Of a DNA stretch of 64,000 nucleotides, positions 55,556 to 64,000 are shown one piece after another; positions within the stretch are counted from its first letter, which is position 1, and the number at the start of each line of letters is the position of its first letter. The position numbers were made by a program, and so were the translations under genes. This stretch comes from Aquarana catesbeiana (lineage: Eukaryota > Chordata > Amphibia > Anura > Ranidae), in contig NC_133332.1 of assembly GCF_042186555.1 (NCBI RefSeq), positions 123,381,375 to 123,445,374 of the forward strand, written 5' to 3'. The notes beneath the pieces are model-generated. The model was not told the DNA's origin and made no database searches. It was given only the letters and a program-made list of their open reading frames with translations.

Positions 55556-56084
55556 TGAAAATGTCCAAATTTGGCCCAAAGTGTCAATATCTTGTGTGGC
55601 CACCATTATTTTCCAGCACTGCCTTAACCCTCTTGGGCATGGAGTTCACCAGAGCTTCAAAGGTTGCCACTGGAGTCCTCTTCCACTCCTCCATGATGAC
55701 ATCACAGAGCTGGTGAATGTTAGAGACCTTGAGCTCCTCCACCTTCCGTTTGAGGATGCCCCACAGATGCTCAATAGGGTTTAGGTCTGGAGACATGCTG
55801 GGCCAGTCCATCACCCTCAGCTTCTTTAGCAAGACAGTGGTTATCTTGGAGGTGTGGTTGGGGTCATTGTAATGTTGGAATACTGCCCTGTGGCCAGTCT
55901 CCAAAGGAAGGGGATCATGCTCTGCTTCAGTATGTCACAGTACATGTTGGCATTCATGGAGCCCCAGACCATGACACTCCCACCACCATGCTTGACTGTA
56001 GGCAAAACACATTGGGCTTTGTACTTCTCATCTGATTGCCGCCACACTCGCTTGACACCATCTGAACCAAATAAGTTTATCTTT
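55556..56084 (-). pseudogene. Tc1-like transposase, C-terminal half (second family)
   Basis: Minus strand, two frames. KINLFGSDGVKRVWR, CVLPTVKHGGGSVMVWGSM, then HYNDPNHTSKIT (second catalytic D), MSPDLNPIEHLWGILKRKVE (E), ending ENNGGHTRY. The HTH half and first D are missing: at about 56084 it joins hAT terminal sequence. Different from the Tc1 at 48525 (for example GILKRKVEEL against RDLKMAVHQR). Confidence 0.87.
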
Positions 56085-56238
56085 GGCCAATCATCATACA
56101 GCAATGCACTGTGAGCTCGTGTTCTGCAGCGCTCGAATTTCCCACGAACACCCCATAATGTTTGCTGTTCTGCAAACGGGGGAACATCCAATGTTTGAGT
56201 CAAACCTTATGTTCAACACAAACACGAGCTCATCCCTA
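56085..56238 (-). mobile_element. hAT 5' terminal segment (assigned to hAT3)
   Basis: Reverse complement begins TAGGGATGAGCTCGTGTTTG and runs collinear with 32178-32345 of hAT1 to GTGCATTGCTG.ATGATTGGCC, then breaks off at the Tc1 fragment. Confidence 0.82.
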
Positions 56239-56870
56239 GTTTGGATTTAGTAACACTTTAAGCGCAGGTTAGTTTGTCCTACAATGATTAAATCAGCTGC
56301 ACCCACACCTAGTGTTATGTAATAAACAAAACAAAACAAAACGTGTGTACCAATTAATCAATTAATGCTGCTCTATCAAAAATGCCTGTGATGATGTCTG
56401 TTAAACAAAATGTGTAGGGCGGAGCTAAATGGTCAGAGGAGAGACACTGTGAGGCTCTATGCATTGGCTTTGTGAATTCTTCCTTTAGAGCTTTATTGCA
56501 TGCTCGGCTGGACTCTGAGGGGAGGTGGCAGCTGTGTACTTTGAGATGAGCCCATTACTATATAATACTATGTGAGTGCATGTGAATTTTGTAATAAACA
56601 AATGCTTTTATTTCAGTCTACATTATGAGATTTATGTTTATTCACTTTTTTTTGTATGCATGGTTGTGGTTTTTGATTATTATTTCCTACATGTATATTG
56701 ATATTGGATCCATTTGATTTTGGTTGCACAGTTGAATTATTATTTGTTAATTTCCTGTGCATTGCAGAACCAATTTAGGTTTTTATCACATTTTTTTTGG
56801 ACATGTATGTATATTTTGAACATTTTACAGATATGTTGAGATTCTTGATAGAGCAGCACTAATTGCACAC
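56239..56870 (+). mobile_element. Fifth Penelope-like terminal segment (non-coding)
   Basis: A hammerhead-like motif at 56384-56420, GTAGGGCGGAGC, AATAAA near 56592 and CAGTCTACATTATGAG correspond to the order in PLE1. An inverted pair TTAATGCTGCTCTATCAA (about 56362) / TTGATAGAGCAGCACTAA (about 56848) is included. No coding sequence. Confidence 0.5.
56384..56420 (+). ncRNA. Decayed hammerhead-like motif
   Basis: GCCTGTGATGATG in the core position, a weak stem, CAAAATGTGTAGGGCGG in the GAAAC-stem III position. Mutated in both conserved boxes. Confidence 0.4.
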
Positions 56871-57601
56871 ACATTTCCTACTTTTATCCCACCCTTGTGA
56901 CAGAACAAGAGCTCTGAACATACTGCCGACCAACATGACATAAGAGTGTCATATGGGGCAGCTCTAAATAATGTAAAGAATTTTTTTTTTTTATTATTGC
57001 TATACCAAAAAAAATAAAAATAGATATACTGTATACAGTATATCTTTTGATGGCCTATGCTTAAAACTAGTATGTGAATTTTACCACCCTTTTTTAGCCT
57101 GTTACAGCACCAGTTTGTAGTGACATAGGCTAAAGGAAATGTGCTCCAACGTCACATTAATCAGTTAGTTCAGATACAGGGGATAGAAATCATGTGACAG
57201 ACCTACCGCTGTAGTGAAAAAAGTTTTTTCAGTTATTTATGTACCACTCAGTTTTATAATAGCGCACGCTACCTATGTCTACATGGGTGTAATATAATTT
57301 TAATTGTTATTTATGCATTAGCTTTCTTTTTTAGACTTTTTTTTACATTGATTTTCCCCTGGTGATGCTACCAGCACAAACATTCTGTCCTAGAGTGACA
57401 ACAATCACTATGTATAGAGGAGCGACATTGTCACCCCAGGCTCTTTCGCTTCCAGTTTGTGTTACAGTACACCTTGCTCTCACTACATCTCTAGAACATA
57501 AGGGGCAAGTGTTCTTTAGTCAAAATCAGGTTCAAGCAGCCTGGGATGGCAATGTTGCTTTGATGTGCATAATTCAGTTAGTGCTGTAGACATTTCTAAA
57601 A
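56871..57601. other. Unassigned AT-rich sequence
   Basis: No supported gene. CCTGGTGATGCTACCAGCA at about 57359 is shared with 24421. Confidence 0.45.
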
Positions 57602-57684
57602 CACTGGGGTTGATTTACTAAAATTGGAGAGTGCAAAATCTGGTGCATAAAAACCAATTAGCTTCCATTTTTTTTTGTCAAAGC

Positions 57685-58518
57685 TTGCCTACTGGGAATT
57701 TCCACCCCCTTCCTGCCCAGGCCAATTTTCAGCTTTCAGTGCTGTCGCACTTTGAATGAAAGTTGCGCGGTCATGCAACACTGTACACATATCGTTTTTT
57801 TTTAGACTGATAAATCCATTTTTTTGGTGGTATTTAATCACCACTGGGTTTTTTTACTTTTTGCTAAACAAGCGAAAAAAGAGAAAATTAAAAAAAAAAA
57901 AAAAATTACGTTAGAAAATTTTGCACTGATGAGGCTGCACTGATAGGCTGCACTGATGGACACTGATAGGCTACACCTGGGATCTCAAACTGGCGGTCCT
58001 CCAGCTGTTGCGAAACTACAAGTCCCATTAGGCATTGCAAGGCTGACAGTTACAAGCTTGACTCCCACATGCAGAGAAACGATGGGACTTGTAGTTCTGC
58101 AACAGCAGGAGGGCCACCAGTTTAAGACCTCTGGACAACACCAATGGGCACTGATAGGGCTACACTGTTGAGGTGGCACTGATGGACATTGATATGCTGC
58201 ACAGTGCCCTGATTATCAGTGGAAATGTCCCCTGTTAGAGAATTGCCGGTTATATGCTTTCCTTTCATCAGACAGTGACAGCGCTGAGGAAAGGAAATGG
58301 AGATAACCAGCATTTGTATACATGTGTTGAGCTGTGATTGGACACAGCTGATTACATGGTAAAGGGCCAGTGTGATTGGTCCTTTACCTTGATCTGTGAT
58401 CAGCTGTGGAAGGACACAGCTATCACAGATTGCACCTGATGTCAATAGACGCCCTCCCAGAACTGGACGAAAGTGCTGTATCCGTCATTCGGCTATAGCG
58501 CAGTTGGCAAGTGGTTAA
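57685..58518 (-). mobile_element. TTAA-ended MITE
   Basis: The minus strand begins TTAACCACTTGCCAACTGCG. It shares AAATACCACC and TTTAGTAAAAA-like blocks with the copies at 10.6-16.7 kb. The target lies in AAGCTT...TTAATTCAACAAGCTG of the palindromic MITE. It carries CTGCACTGATGG-type short tandem units and a nested hAT MITE. Confidence 0.75.
57977..58133. mobile_element. Short hAT-type MITE
   Basis: GGATCTCAAACTGGCGGTCC / GGGCCACCAGTTTAAGACC are terminal inverted repeats; inner arms AACTACAAGTCCCAT / ATGGGACTTGTAGTT. Flanks GGCTACAC and GACAACAC agree at 6 of 8 positions, consistent with an old 8-bp duplication. Confidence 0.75.
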
Positions 58519-59160
58519 TTCAACAAGCTGAAATTAGAAACTGATTGGCTACCATGCACAGCTGCACCAGATTTTGCACACTCCAGTTTTAATAAATGAA
58601 TCCCACTGTGTCTTAGAGTTAATGAAGGTCTTGAGCATTTACAATAGAGCCTTTACTTGTCTTAGTAGATCTTACTATGCCTTAATATACTCCATGCCAT
58701 ACAAAAACAGAATAGTCTTCTGTTTCACAAGTCGGTGCACAATTTTTCTGTACATTTAAATTCTAACACATAAAGCCTTTAATAATATGTATGTACTGCT
58801 CAAATCTATAACTGGTTGTGTCCCACAGCATCATAACAGTAACCACGTGCTCCTGCAAGTTCAGCTTGTGGCAGCTAATCATTAGCATATTCGTCTATTA
58901 TAATATTATATCTATAACATGTTGTAAATGCATGCAGGCAAACAAAGAAAGTAGCGCTCTAATGCTCCTATCACTGATATCACTCAACATGACATGTAAT
59001 GAACTGGTGAAGATAATATAAAACAGCTTGTCAGGCAACGATATGCTAAAAATGACAACCGATCACACAGAAGATGCCAACTCACTGTGACCAAAACTAA
59101 ACCTTGTAATGTAAGATGGCTTCAGCTTTGCGTTCCACGTGCAGGAGAGGACCCTTGAAG

Positions 59161-59343
59161 CAGTGGTCATCAGCCCTGTCCTCAGGGCCCACTAACAGGC
59201 CAGGTTTTATGCATTACCTTGGAGAGAAGCAGACTAGAATACTGCAATCACTGAGCAGCAAATGATATCACCTGTGATGTATTTCAGTTATCTTGCAAAC
59301 CTGGCCTGTTAGTGGGCCCTGAGGACAGGGTTGATGACCATTG
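59161..59343. mobile_element. 183-bp hAT MITE
   Basis: CAGTGGTCATCAGCCCTGTC... and ...GGGTTGATGACCATTG are inverted ends, with CCAGGTTT/AAACCTGG inner arms. Flanks CCTTGAAG and CCTTAAAG match at 7 of 8, a good 8-bp duplication. Confidence 0.9.
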
Positions 59344-59351
59344 CCTTAAAG

Positions 59352-60582
59352 GCTCATACACGCGATCGGATTTTCCGATGGGAATTGTGTGATGACAGGA
59401 CGCTGGCGGAAAATCCGACTGTTTGTATACTCCATCAGACAATTGTCGGATTTTCCGCGGACAAATATTGGATAGCTGGTTTTAAATTTTTTTTATGGAC
59501 AAATGTCTGTTATCAGATTTTCCGAGCGTGTGTACATAAGTCCTTCGGACAAAAGTCCGAAGTGCAAACACGCATGCTCGAAAGCAAGGACGAGCCAGAA
59601 GCGGTCGGTCTTGTAAACTAGCGTTCATAATGGAGAATTAACATGCGTGACGTGGCAAATTAGGAAATCTCAAAATACAGCACACATTCTCTTCTTCTTA
59701 GTTACCACAACACCATTATCCCGTAGTTTTTAAGATCAAAGACACAACTATGTTGGTGTCCCTTGTCAATTTTACATTGTATTTTTTTAAATGTAACTAC
59801 CTACTCCCAAACTGTCATTTGAAGTAGAACACATAGCCAAGTATTATTCTCCACAATTTTTTTATTGTGCATTAAAAAAAGAAAACAAATAAAATTAGAC
59901 ATGCTATCTGCCAATAGAACTTAACCAAAAAGTGCATTCTATGCATCCAAAAATATAGAAAATATAACAAATCAAATCATCATTATTCAACCAAAAAATA
60001 AAATAAAAGCCTCATGCATGTGTCCTGCTTCTTAATATAGGGGTCAACAATGCCAAGAGCTGGTGAAAGCAGGGGTCCGTCATCCGGAGATAATTCCGAA
60101 AAACATCTGGATTATTCTCCTGGAGCTCCCGCAGCAAAGACATATGACATAATTGGTCATGATTAATAAAGCAACTAATTTTTGGTCAAAGAACTCCTCC
60201 TGTTCCTGGACTAGACTTGGGTCAAAGCAATAACTCCAAGGCCAATAATATATAACACATTATCTCTTCCGATTCCGCAACATGTCTGGTTGACGAACAG
60301 CCGTTCAGAAACTAACTGAAAAGCATGAAATGAAAAGCGTGAACTGAAAAGCGCTAAATGAAAAACGAGAAATGAAAAGCGCGAATCAACACTCACCAAA
60401 CTTCTACTAACACAAAATTAGCAGAAGGAGCCCAAAGGGTGGCGCTAAAGAGCTGAAAAACCACGTAGTATGTCACTACGTTCGTGTTTGTTGGCCAACA
60501 ATTCCTTGCCATTTGTGTACAAGACAAAATCCAGGCACACGCCTTCGGACAAAGGTCCAAGGTTTTGTCTGTCCGATCGGCT
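59352..60582 (-). mobile_element. Harbinger-like element (Harb2) nested in the PLE6 left arm
   Basis: Starts around GCTCATACACGCGATCGGATT and ends TTTGTCTGTCCGATCGGC. TTA trinucleotides flank it, and removing it rejoins the PLE arm (CCCTT | AGAC). It is rich in TCCG/CGGA, includes an AT-rich non-coding half (59650-60000) and a transposase N-terminal remnant. Confidence 0.72.
60010..60290 (-). pseudogene. Harbinger transposase N-terminal remnant (Harb2)
   Basis: Minus strand, broken frames: LRELQENNPDVFRNYLRMTD, CFHQLLALL, then a run equivalent to ITKQDTCM. Collinear with 54830-55110 of Harb1 with many small indels. No catalytic domain. Confidence 0.65.
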
Positions 60583-60583
60583 T

Positions 60584-60621
60584 TAGACTAATTTCGCCCC
60601 TAGTGGGCTTACTCATTGAGG
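60584..60621 (-). ncRNA. Hammerhead-like motif, left member of the head-to-head pair
   Basis: Minus strand: CAATGAGTAA, stem II GCCC-ACTA-GGGGC, GAAAT, TAGTCTAAAG. The core CTGATGA is altered and GAAAC has become GAAAT. Confidence 0.5.
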
Positions 60622-60665
60622 CCTTAATGAGTAAGCCCTGTAGGGGGCGAAACGCATCTAAGGGA
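60622..60665 (+). ncRNA. Hammerhead-like motif, right member of the head-to-head pair
   Basis: TAATGAGTAA in the core position, stem II GCCC-TGTAGG-GGGC, an intact GAAAC, then GCATCTA and GGGACC. Better preserved than its mirror, but the CTGATGA box is mutated. Confidence 0.55.
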
Positions 60666-60788
60666 CCTCTCCAGCGGGTGGAGAGCAGAGCTGAAGCCAT
60701 CTTACATTACTTGGTTTAGTTTTGGTCACAGTGAGTTGGTGTCCTGTGTGCGTTCGGTGCTATTTTTTTGTAACATGTTGTAAATGCA

Positions 60789-61044
60789 CTCAGCCTTAGG
60801 CCAAAAACCTGAAATATTGTTAATTCTTATCTTTCACAGGTTCAACTTCTTAACCACAGTAGCGTCATTACTAGTGGCAAACAGCACTTACAGTATTTGC
60901 TGTTTGCAAGGCAGTCAATGGCTAACATTCAAATTTAGCTCTTTTTGCACAGCTATCTATTAAGAGGGGTATGTTGTAGTGTTTTTTTTTACCCAGTTCA
61001 ACATAACTTGAGAGGTTATACTCTCCTTCCACTCTTTATCTAAG
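60789..61044. other. Unassigned spacer
   Basis: No gene or repeat ends recognised. Confidence 0.5.
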
Positions 61045-61425
61045 CCAGTTGTCTCCAAACTGTGGCCCGGGGGCTAGATGCAGCTCTTTGCTTGCTTTTA
61101 TCTGGCCCCGGGGGCACTATTTTTAACCACCGATACCAACAATGGGACATATTTTCACCACTGACACCAATTAGGGGGCAGAATACCTCCTTATAACACC
61201 AATGATGGGGCACCATTCTTCCCAGTGACACCAAAGATGGGGCAGAATTCCTTCCACTGATATCAACGATGGGGCGCTACTCCTCTCACTGACACCAACT
61301 ATGAGGCATTGTTTTTTCCCACTGACGTCGGGTTGTTTTCTACTCCCAGAGGCCACAGTACAGCCCCCCTTAAGTCTGTAGGACAGTAAACTGGCCCTTT
61401 TTTTTAGAAGGTTCGGAGACAAGTT
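61045..61425. mobile_element. hAT-type MITE with an internal 31-33-bp tandem repeat
   Basis: GTCTCCAAACTGTGGCCCGG at the left and AAGGTTCGGAGAC at the right are inverted ends. Between 61127 and 61330 lie six or so units of the form CACTGACACCAA(C/A)ATGGGGCA. Non-coding. Confidence 0.78.
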
Positions 61426-61429
61426 TTCA

Positions 61430-62890
61430 GGACAGCATAGGGGAAACAGAGGAGCACAGGGACAAGAGGAGCATATGGGGGACCAAAGGAGCACAGGGGG
61501 GACCATTGGAGCATGTGGGGGACCAGAGGATCATGGGGGGAATAGAGGAGCATGGGGGACCAGAGGAGCATATGGGAGACCAAAGGAGCAAAAGGGGGAC
61601 TGGGAGAGCATGTGGGGGACCAGATGAGCACAGGGGGGCCAGCAGAGCATGTGGGGGACCAAAGGAGCATGGGGGAACAGAGGAGAAAAGGGACCAGAGG
61701 AGCATGGGGTAGGGACCAGAGGAGCGCACGAGGGACCAGGGGAGCATGTGGGGGACCAGAGGAGCATGCGGAACAGAGGAGCACAGGGACCAGAGGAGCA
61801 TGTGGGGGACCAGAGGAGCACATGGGGGACCAGATGAGCACCTGGGGGACCAAAGGAGCATGTGGGGGACCAGAGGAGCACAGGGGGACCAGCAGAGCAT
61901 GTGAGGGATCAGAGGAGCATGGGGGAATAGAGACGCATGGGGGACCAGAGGAGCAGGGTGTAACAGAGGAGCAGGAGTGGCCAAAAAATCACAGGGGGAC
62001 CAGAGAAGCATGAGGGTACAGAGGAACATGTGGGGGACCAGAGGAGCATATGGGGACCAGAGGAGAATGGGGGGAAATAGAGGAGCAAGGGGGATCAAAG
62101 GAGCATGTGGGGGACCAGAGGTGCACAGGGGGGATCAGAGGAGCATGTGGGGGACCAGAGAAGCACAGGGAACAGAGGAGCAGGGGGGCAGAGGAGAATG
62201 GGGGGACCAGAGGAGCACAGGGGGGCCAGAGGAGAATGGGGGGACCAGAGGTGCAAAGGGGGACCAGAGGAGCAGAGGGGGACCAGATGAGCATGTGGGG
62301 GGCCAGAGGCGCACAGGGAACAGAGGAGCAGGGGGGCAGGAGAGCACTTGGGGGACCAGAGGAGCACAGGGGGACCAGAGGTGCAATGGGGGGACCAAAG
62401 GAGCATGTGGGGATCAGAGGAGCATGTGGGGACAAGAGGAGCATGTGGGGGACCAGAGGTGCACAGGGGGACAAGAGGAGCATGTGGGGGACCAGAGGAG
62501 GATTGTGGGGAGTACCAGAGAAGCAGGGGGTACCAGAGGAGCAGGGGGTACCTGAGAAGCACTGGGGGACCAGAGGAGAACAGGGGGACCAGAGGAGAAC
62601 AGGGGGACCAGAGATGCACAAAGGTACAGAGGAGCAGGGGGGACCAGGGGAGCAGGGGGGACCAGGGGAGCAGGGGGGTAACAGAGGAGCAGGGGAGGGG
62701 AAGAGGAACAGAGGGGAACAGAAAGGCACGGGGCACCAGAGGAGCATGTGTGGGACCAGAGGAGCAGGGGGGGAACAGAGGAGCAGAGAGGAACCAGAGG
62801 AGCAGGGGGGAACAGAGGAGAAGGGGGGAACAGAGGAGCAGAGAGGAACCAGAGGAGCACGGGGGACCAGAAGGAGCACGGGAGGAGGAG
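61430..62890 (+). repeat. G/A-rich minisatellite (VNTR), about 1.46 kb
   Basis: Around 70 imperfect units of about 15-24 bp built on GGGGGACCAGAGGAGCA(C/T)(A/G). It directly abuts the right end of the hAT MITE. Because many units are 21 bp and stop-poor, frames on both strands stay open for 150-330 codons; these are low-complexity artefacts. Confidence 0.95.
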
Positions 62891-63194
62891 ACAGCTGACT
62901 CAACAGCTATGGCCTGGGAGTTTCTCACTTTCCAGAATAATCTAGTCCTGTTATGGGGGGGTGCCAAACTGATTCTTTGCCCCAGGGGTGAAAGAATGTC
63001 TAGCTTCACCACTGCTCTCCTGTGTTGCAACCCTGTGCTTTCAGAAGAGACTGTAAGTAGCTGTGCTGATGCTAAGTGATCAGCCATTTACTGCCTTTGT
63101 TGCCCAGCTTGAGCAATGACTTACAGATGACCCTAGAGCAAGTGCTTGTAGATAGGAAGTCATAGCAAATAAGCTGCAGGAGATTAGCAGCTCT
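62891..63194. other. Unassigned spacer
   Basis: Ordinary mixed sequence after the minisatellite; nothing recognised. Confidence 0.5.
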
Positions 63195-63590
63195 AAGGCT
63201 CGGTTCACACGTGTGCGATGCGGGAACCCTACAAATCTACTGTGGATTCCTGCATCGCACCCGACTTGCACAGCAGTTCACACTGCCATATGCAAACTCC
63301 CAGAGTGTCAATACATTGTTAATGACTCTCCCATTTTAGCTTTCATATTGTACTGCGAACCAACAGTTCGGACATGAATCAGATTGCATGTGTGTAAACA
63401 TCTGTGTGATACGATTCTAGTGCGTACCAAAAAAAGGGTCCTATGCGAGTTTGGTCAGAATGCAATGCGATATCAGCCATACTATCTGTATGGCTGAAAT
63501 TGCATCGCACAGACATCGCATGTGATTTGCACTGCAGTGCGATGCAAATCACATGCAATCTCGCAAAGCGCAGAAGTGCGAACCGGGACT
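63195..63590. mobile_element. TIR MITE beginning GGCTCGGTTCACAC
   Basis: GCTCGGTTCACACGTGTGCG mirrors GCGCAGAAGTGCGAACCGGG. The interior repeats GCGATGC and TGCATCGCA motifs, with a local hairpin CACATGCGATG/CATCGCATGTG-like near 63515-63560. A relative is at 23975. The class is unknown. Confidence 0.75.
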
Positions 63591-64000
63591 TAGATGTAAA
63601 AGAAAGTATTAAAAATGTAAACAGTATTTTCTAAAAGCAAAAAACATGGCTAGTGTTTATGATATACAATGATTTTGCAATCAAGTCACAGTTTACATCT
63701 GCTTTAAATGAAGCATAAACTCATTATGATGGAGTATGTGTTGCAATTGATGACAAGTAAATAGTGCGTTTTAAGACTACTATTCTGCACTTTACAGTTG
63801 AAAGCAGTTATCTAGTGTTCCCAGAAGAACAAACAAATTCATTTATATAAATTTTTTTTTTTTCAAGGCAATATAAACCTTCCTACCTGCACATTGAGTG
63901 TTTTACCTGCACAAGATGTGCATTGATCATGTAGTTTCATGATGTCATTTGTTGGCCTGTATGCACAGCTTATAGAAGAGTAAATATTCAGATTCTGGTG
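63591..64000. other. Unassigned AT-rich sequence to the window end
   Basis: No ORF, RNA gene or repeat end recognised. Confidence 0.5.

Larger units (their letters stand above)
29329..56238 (-). mobile_element. hAT3: minus-strand hAT element split by nested insertions
   Basis: The right (3') end of the element is 29329 (TAGGGATGAGCCGAAC on the plus strand). Its sequence runs to 29659, resumes after the L1 at 42865, contains a broken transposase (43899-47149) and a 5' repeat array, and its 5' end is 56238 (...GAGCTCATCCCTA). Flanks GTTGTGCG (29321-29328) and GTTTGGAT (56239-56246) fit a decayed 8-bp duplication only loosely. The join across the L1 is strong; that across 48.5-56.1 kb is inference. 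Confidence 0.6.
57602..58610. mobile_element. Palindromic MITE with two nested MITEs
   Basis: The left arm (CACTGGGGTTGATTTACTAA, GAGAGTGCAAAATCTGGTGCA) is inverted at the right end (TGCACCAGATTTTGCACACTCC, TTTTAATAAATGAATCCCA). The centre is opened by the TTAA MITE at 57685-58518. Non-coding. Confidence 0.82.
58915..60788. mobile_element. Penelope-like insertion of two head-to-head terminal segments (PLE6) with 18-bp flanking repeats
   Basis: TAACATGTTGTAAATGCA lies at 58915-58932 and 60771-60788. Inside, GATGCCAACTCACTGTGACC...GGCTTCAGC (59078-59127) is inverted as GCTGAAGCC...GGTCACAGTGAGTTGGTGTCC (60690-60745). The two arms meet at AGGCCT (60619-60624), with a hammerhead-like motif on each side. 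The left arm is interrupted by a hAT MITE and a Harbinger element. No ORF. Confidence 0.8.

Noticed and set aside
61427..63087. Open frames of 150-330 codons on both strands
   Set aside because: They lie in the minisatellite, are proline/leucine or glycine/glutamate repeats, and overlap one another on both strands. Repeat units in multiples of three explain the openness.

Overview
This window looks like vertebrate nuclear DNA, most likely from a frog of the true-frog (ranid) type. The evidence is repeat content alone: several Penelope-like elements (PLEs) with GIY-YIG endonuclease domains, L1-like LINEs, a BED-finger hAT family whose ends read TAGGGATGAGC...GCTCATCCCTA, Tc1-like and Harbinger-like transposons, and many TIR-bearing MITEs. 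I found no host protein-coding gene, rRNA, tRNA or CRISPR array. Every long coding stretch belongs to a mobile element, and almost all are broken.

Layout. 1-5403: inverted repeat with 1,845-bp arms that appear identical, made of a long PLE on the minus strand facing a 5'-truncated copy on the plus strand; a hammerhead-ribozyme-like motif lies near each outer end. 5404-10560: a second PLE (plus strand, one frameshift) between related non-coding segments. 10.6-16.7 kb: MITEs, a decayed third PLE (12.6-13.7 kb) and L1 scraps. 16.7-21.3 kb: decayed L1 (ORF1 and ORF2 remnants). 21.3-24.9 kb: mostly unrecognised. 24.9-29.0 kb: a fourth PLE on the minus strand with a tandemly repeated 3' region. 29.3-56.2 kb: a nest of insertions. 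A minus-strand hAT (hAT3) appears to run from 29329 to 56238. It is split by a near-full-length L1 (29660-42864, 13-bp target-site duplication), which is split by a 7,394-bp hAT (hAT1, 32178-39571, perfect 8-bp duplication ATCTAGAT). A Tc1 element, an internally deleted hAT (hAT2), a Harbinger fragment and a second Tc1 fragment also lie inside. 56.2-64 kb: another PLE terminal segment, nested MITEs, a PLE insertion made of two head-to-head terminal segments (58933-60770, 18-bp flanking repeat) with hAT and Harbinger insertions inside, a 1.5-kb G/A-rich minisatellite, and a TIR MITE.

How it works together. The window is a record of successive transposition. hAT1 is the best-preserved DNA transposon, with a transposase of about 1,093 codons interrupted by a single in-frame TGA. 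hAT2 and hAT3 have lost the conserved glutamate of the C-terminal domain. The PLEs share one organisation: RT plus GIY-YIG ORF, pyrimidine-rich tract after the stop in some copies, hammerhead-like motif, AATAAA, then a long non-coding stretch leading into the next copy. Family assignments rest on motifs I read directly and on general knowledge of these families; no database search was possible.
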